Source of the DNA: Sabellastarte sp. h YS-2021
Taxonomy: Eukaryota > Annelida > Polychaeta > Sabellida > Sabellidae
NCBI GenBank assembly: GCA_964017235.1
Contig: OZ024938.1
Location: forward strand, 5,633,454 to 5,697,453
Direction: 5' to 3'
DNA length: 64,000 nt
The position numbers were made by a program, and so were the translations under genes. The notes beneath the pieces are model-generated. The model saw only the letters and a list, made by a program, of their open reading frames with translations, was not told the DNA's origin and made no database searches. Shown here in pieces: positions 63,845-64,000 of the stretch (positions are counted from its first letter, which is position 1; each line of letters opens with the position of its first letter).

Positions 63845-64000
63845 TCTAAAGACCTTAATTTCGTAGATATGAGCAGAAACAGTATTTCCCATTGATTTTA
63901 AATGGGGATTTTGCCATGCATCTACCCTAGTACAGGTGCCTTACCATCGAGTACGCCAATTTTGGTCATTCCGAGGGACACCAATTTTTTTCCACCAATG
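63845..64000 (+). repeat. 201-bp unit, type 2, cut by the window end
   Basis: Block at about 63907-63936 in the ctaccctag form; only the first 156 bp are inside the window. Confidence 0.93.

Larger units (their letters stand above)
1..64000 (+). repeat. 193-bp satellite DNA array, about 331 head-to-tail units
   Basis: The same unit recurs every 193 bp from the first to the last base, seen directly from the recurring 'ctaaagacc', 'gaaacagtatttccc', 'ccttaccatcgag' and 'ccaccaatgg' stretches. All copies lie in one orientation. Length bookkeeping (193 bp units, 23 units of +8, 23 of -1, one of +1) predicts 330.77 units, and the window ends at the matching point within the unit (caatg, base 148), so no foreign insertion is hidden. 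A unit of this length is close to one nucleosome plus linker, as in many centromeric and pericentromeric satellites (family knowledge). The consensus is about 41% GC. Both array ends lie outside the window. I do not recognise the family; centromeric, pericentromeric or subtelomeric position cannot be told apart from sequence alone. Confidence 0.99.
61908..64000 (+). repeat. Start of a further round, cut by the window end
   Basis: Follows 51468 onward at offset 10,440 as far as about 62.8 kb, then carries a single-unit duplication (62791-63176), and from about 63.2 kb aligns with 59.1 kb onward (offset 4067). It ends inside a 201-bp unit, so the array continues to the right. Confidence 0.85.

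Noticed and set aside
1-64000. CRISPR array
   Set aside because: The repeated unit is 193 bp with no unique spacers and no cas genes; variation is scattered point changes.
1-64000. Telomere-like repeat or G-quadruplex at cagggtaggg
   Set aside because: Only two short G runs per unit, 193 bp apart from the next pair; neither a telomeric tract nor a four-run quadruplex pattern.
1-64000. Tandem tRNA, 5S rRNA or snRNA gene array
   Set aside because: No cloverleaf, no A and B box spacing and no 5S internal control region could be recognised in the unit on either strand; the T7 tract alone is not evidence of a polymerase III terminator.
1-64000. Naming the satellite family or species
   Set aside because: I do not recognise the unit from known satellites and cannot search; the composition evidence is too weak for a taxonomic call.

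Overview
The whole 64 kb window is one uninterrupted satellite DNA array. A unit of about 193 bp is repeated head to tail, always in the same orientation, about 330.8 times. I arrive at that number from 64,000 bp after correcting for 23 units that carry an 8-bp-longer box (201 bp), 23 that are one base short (192 bp) and one with an extra T. The consensus unit is about 41% GC. I see no gene, RNA gene, transposon, inverted segment, unrelated spacer or microsatellite interruption. The many open frames of 60-206 codons are by-products of the repeat: 193 is not divisible by 3, so each frame stops after about 1.2 units, and the longer ones arise only where a 192-bp unit keeps the frame. The window fits centromeric, pericentromeric or subtelomeric heterochromatin of a eukaryote. 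I do not recognise the satellite family and cannot name the species. The consensus CpG content is close to expectation (7 seen, about 8 expected), which fits an invertebrate somewhat better than a vertebrate, but this is weak evidence.

Layout. Coordinates use a unit starting at the base before 'ctaaag'. Positions 1-8323 are a mosaic of a 9-unit block 'P' (1745 bp; three full copies and one partial) and a 6-8-unit block 'Q'. Positions 8710-18189 (49 units) and 18190-28826 (55 units) are two copies of a super-repeat of about 10 kb. The second copy has gained a 1158-bp internal tandem duplication and one further unit, and has lost one. Positions 28827-30948 are a partial third copy, and 30949-32500 is transitional. 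Positions 32501-39275 and 39276-46050 are a perfect-length 6775-bp (35-unit) tandem duplication. Positions 46051-53019 contain small duplications (964 bp and 772 bp, each twice). Positions 53020-57463 and 57464-61907 are a 4444-bp (23-unit) tandem duplication, and 61908-64000 starts another round related to 51.5 kb.

The array therefore has no single fixed higher-order repeat. It is a record of successive unequal exchanges at scales from 1 to about 55 units. Two older layers remain visible: an alternation of two unit classes (an ancestral dimer of about 386 bp), and 201-bp units in which a CENP-B-box-like stretch is replaced by an unrelated 30-bp block. No multi-gene system is present; the biological interest is in the repeat architecture.
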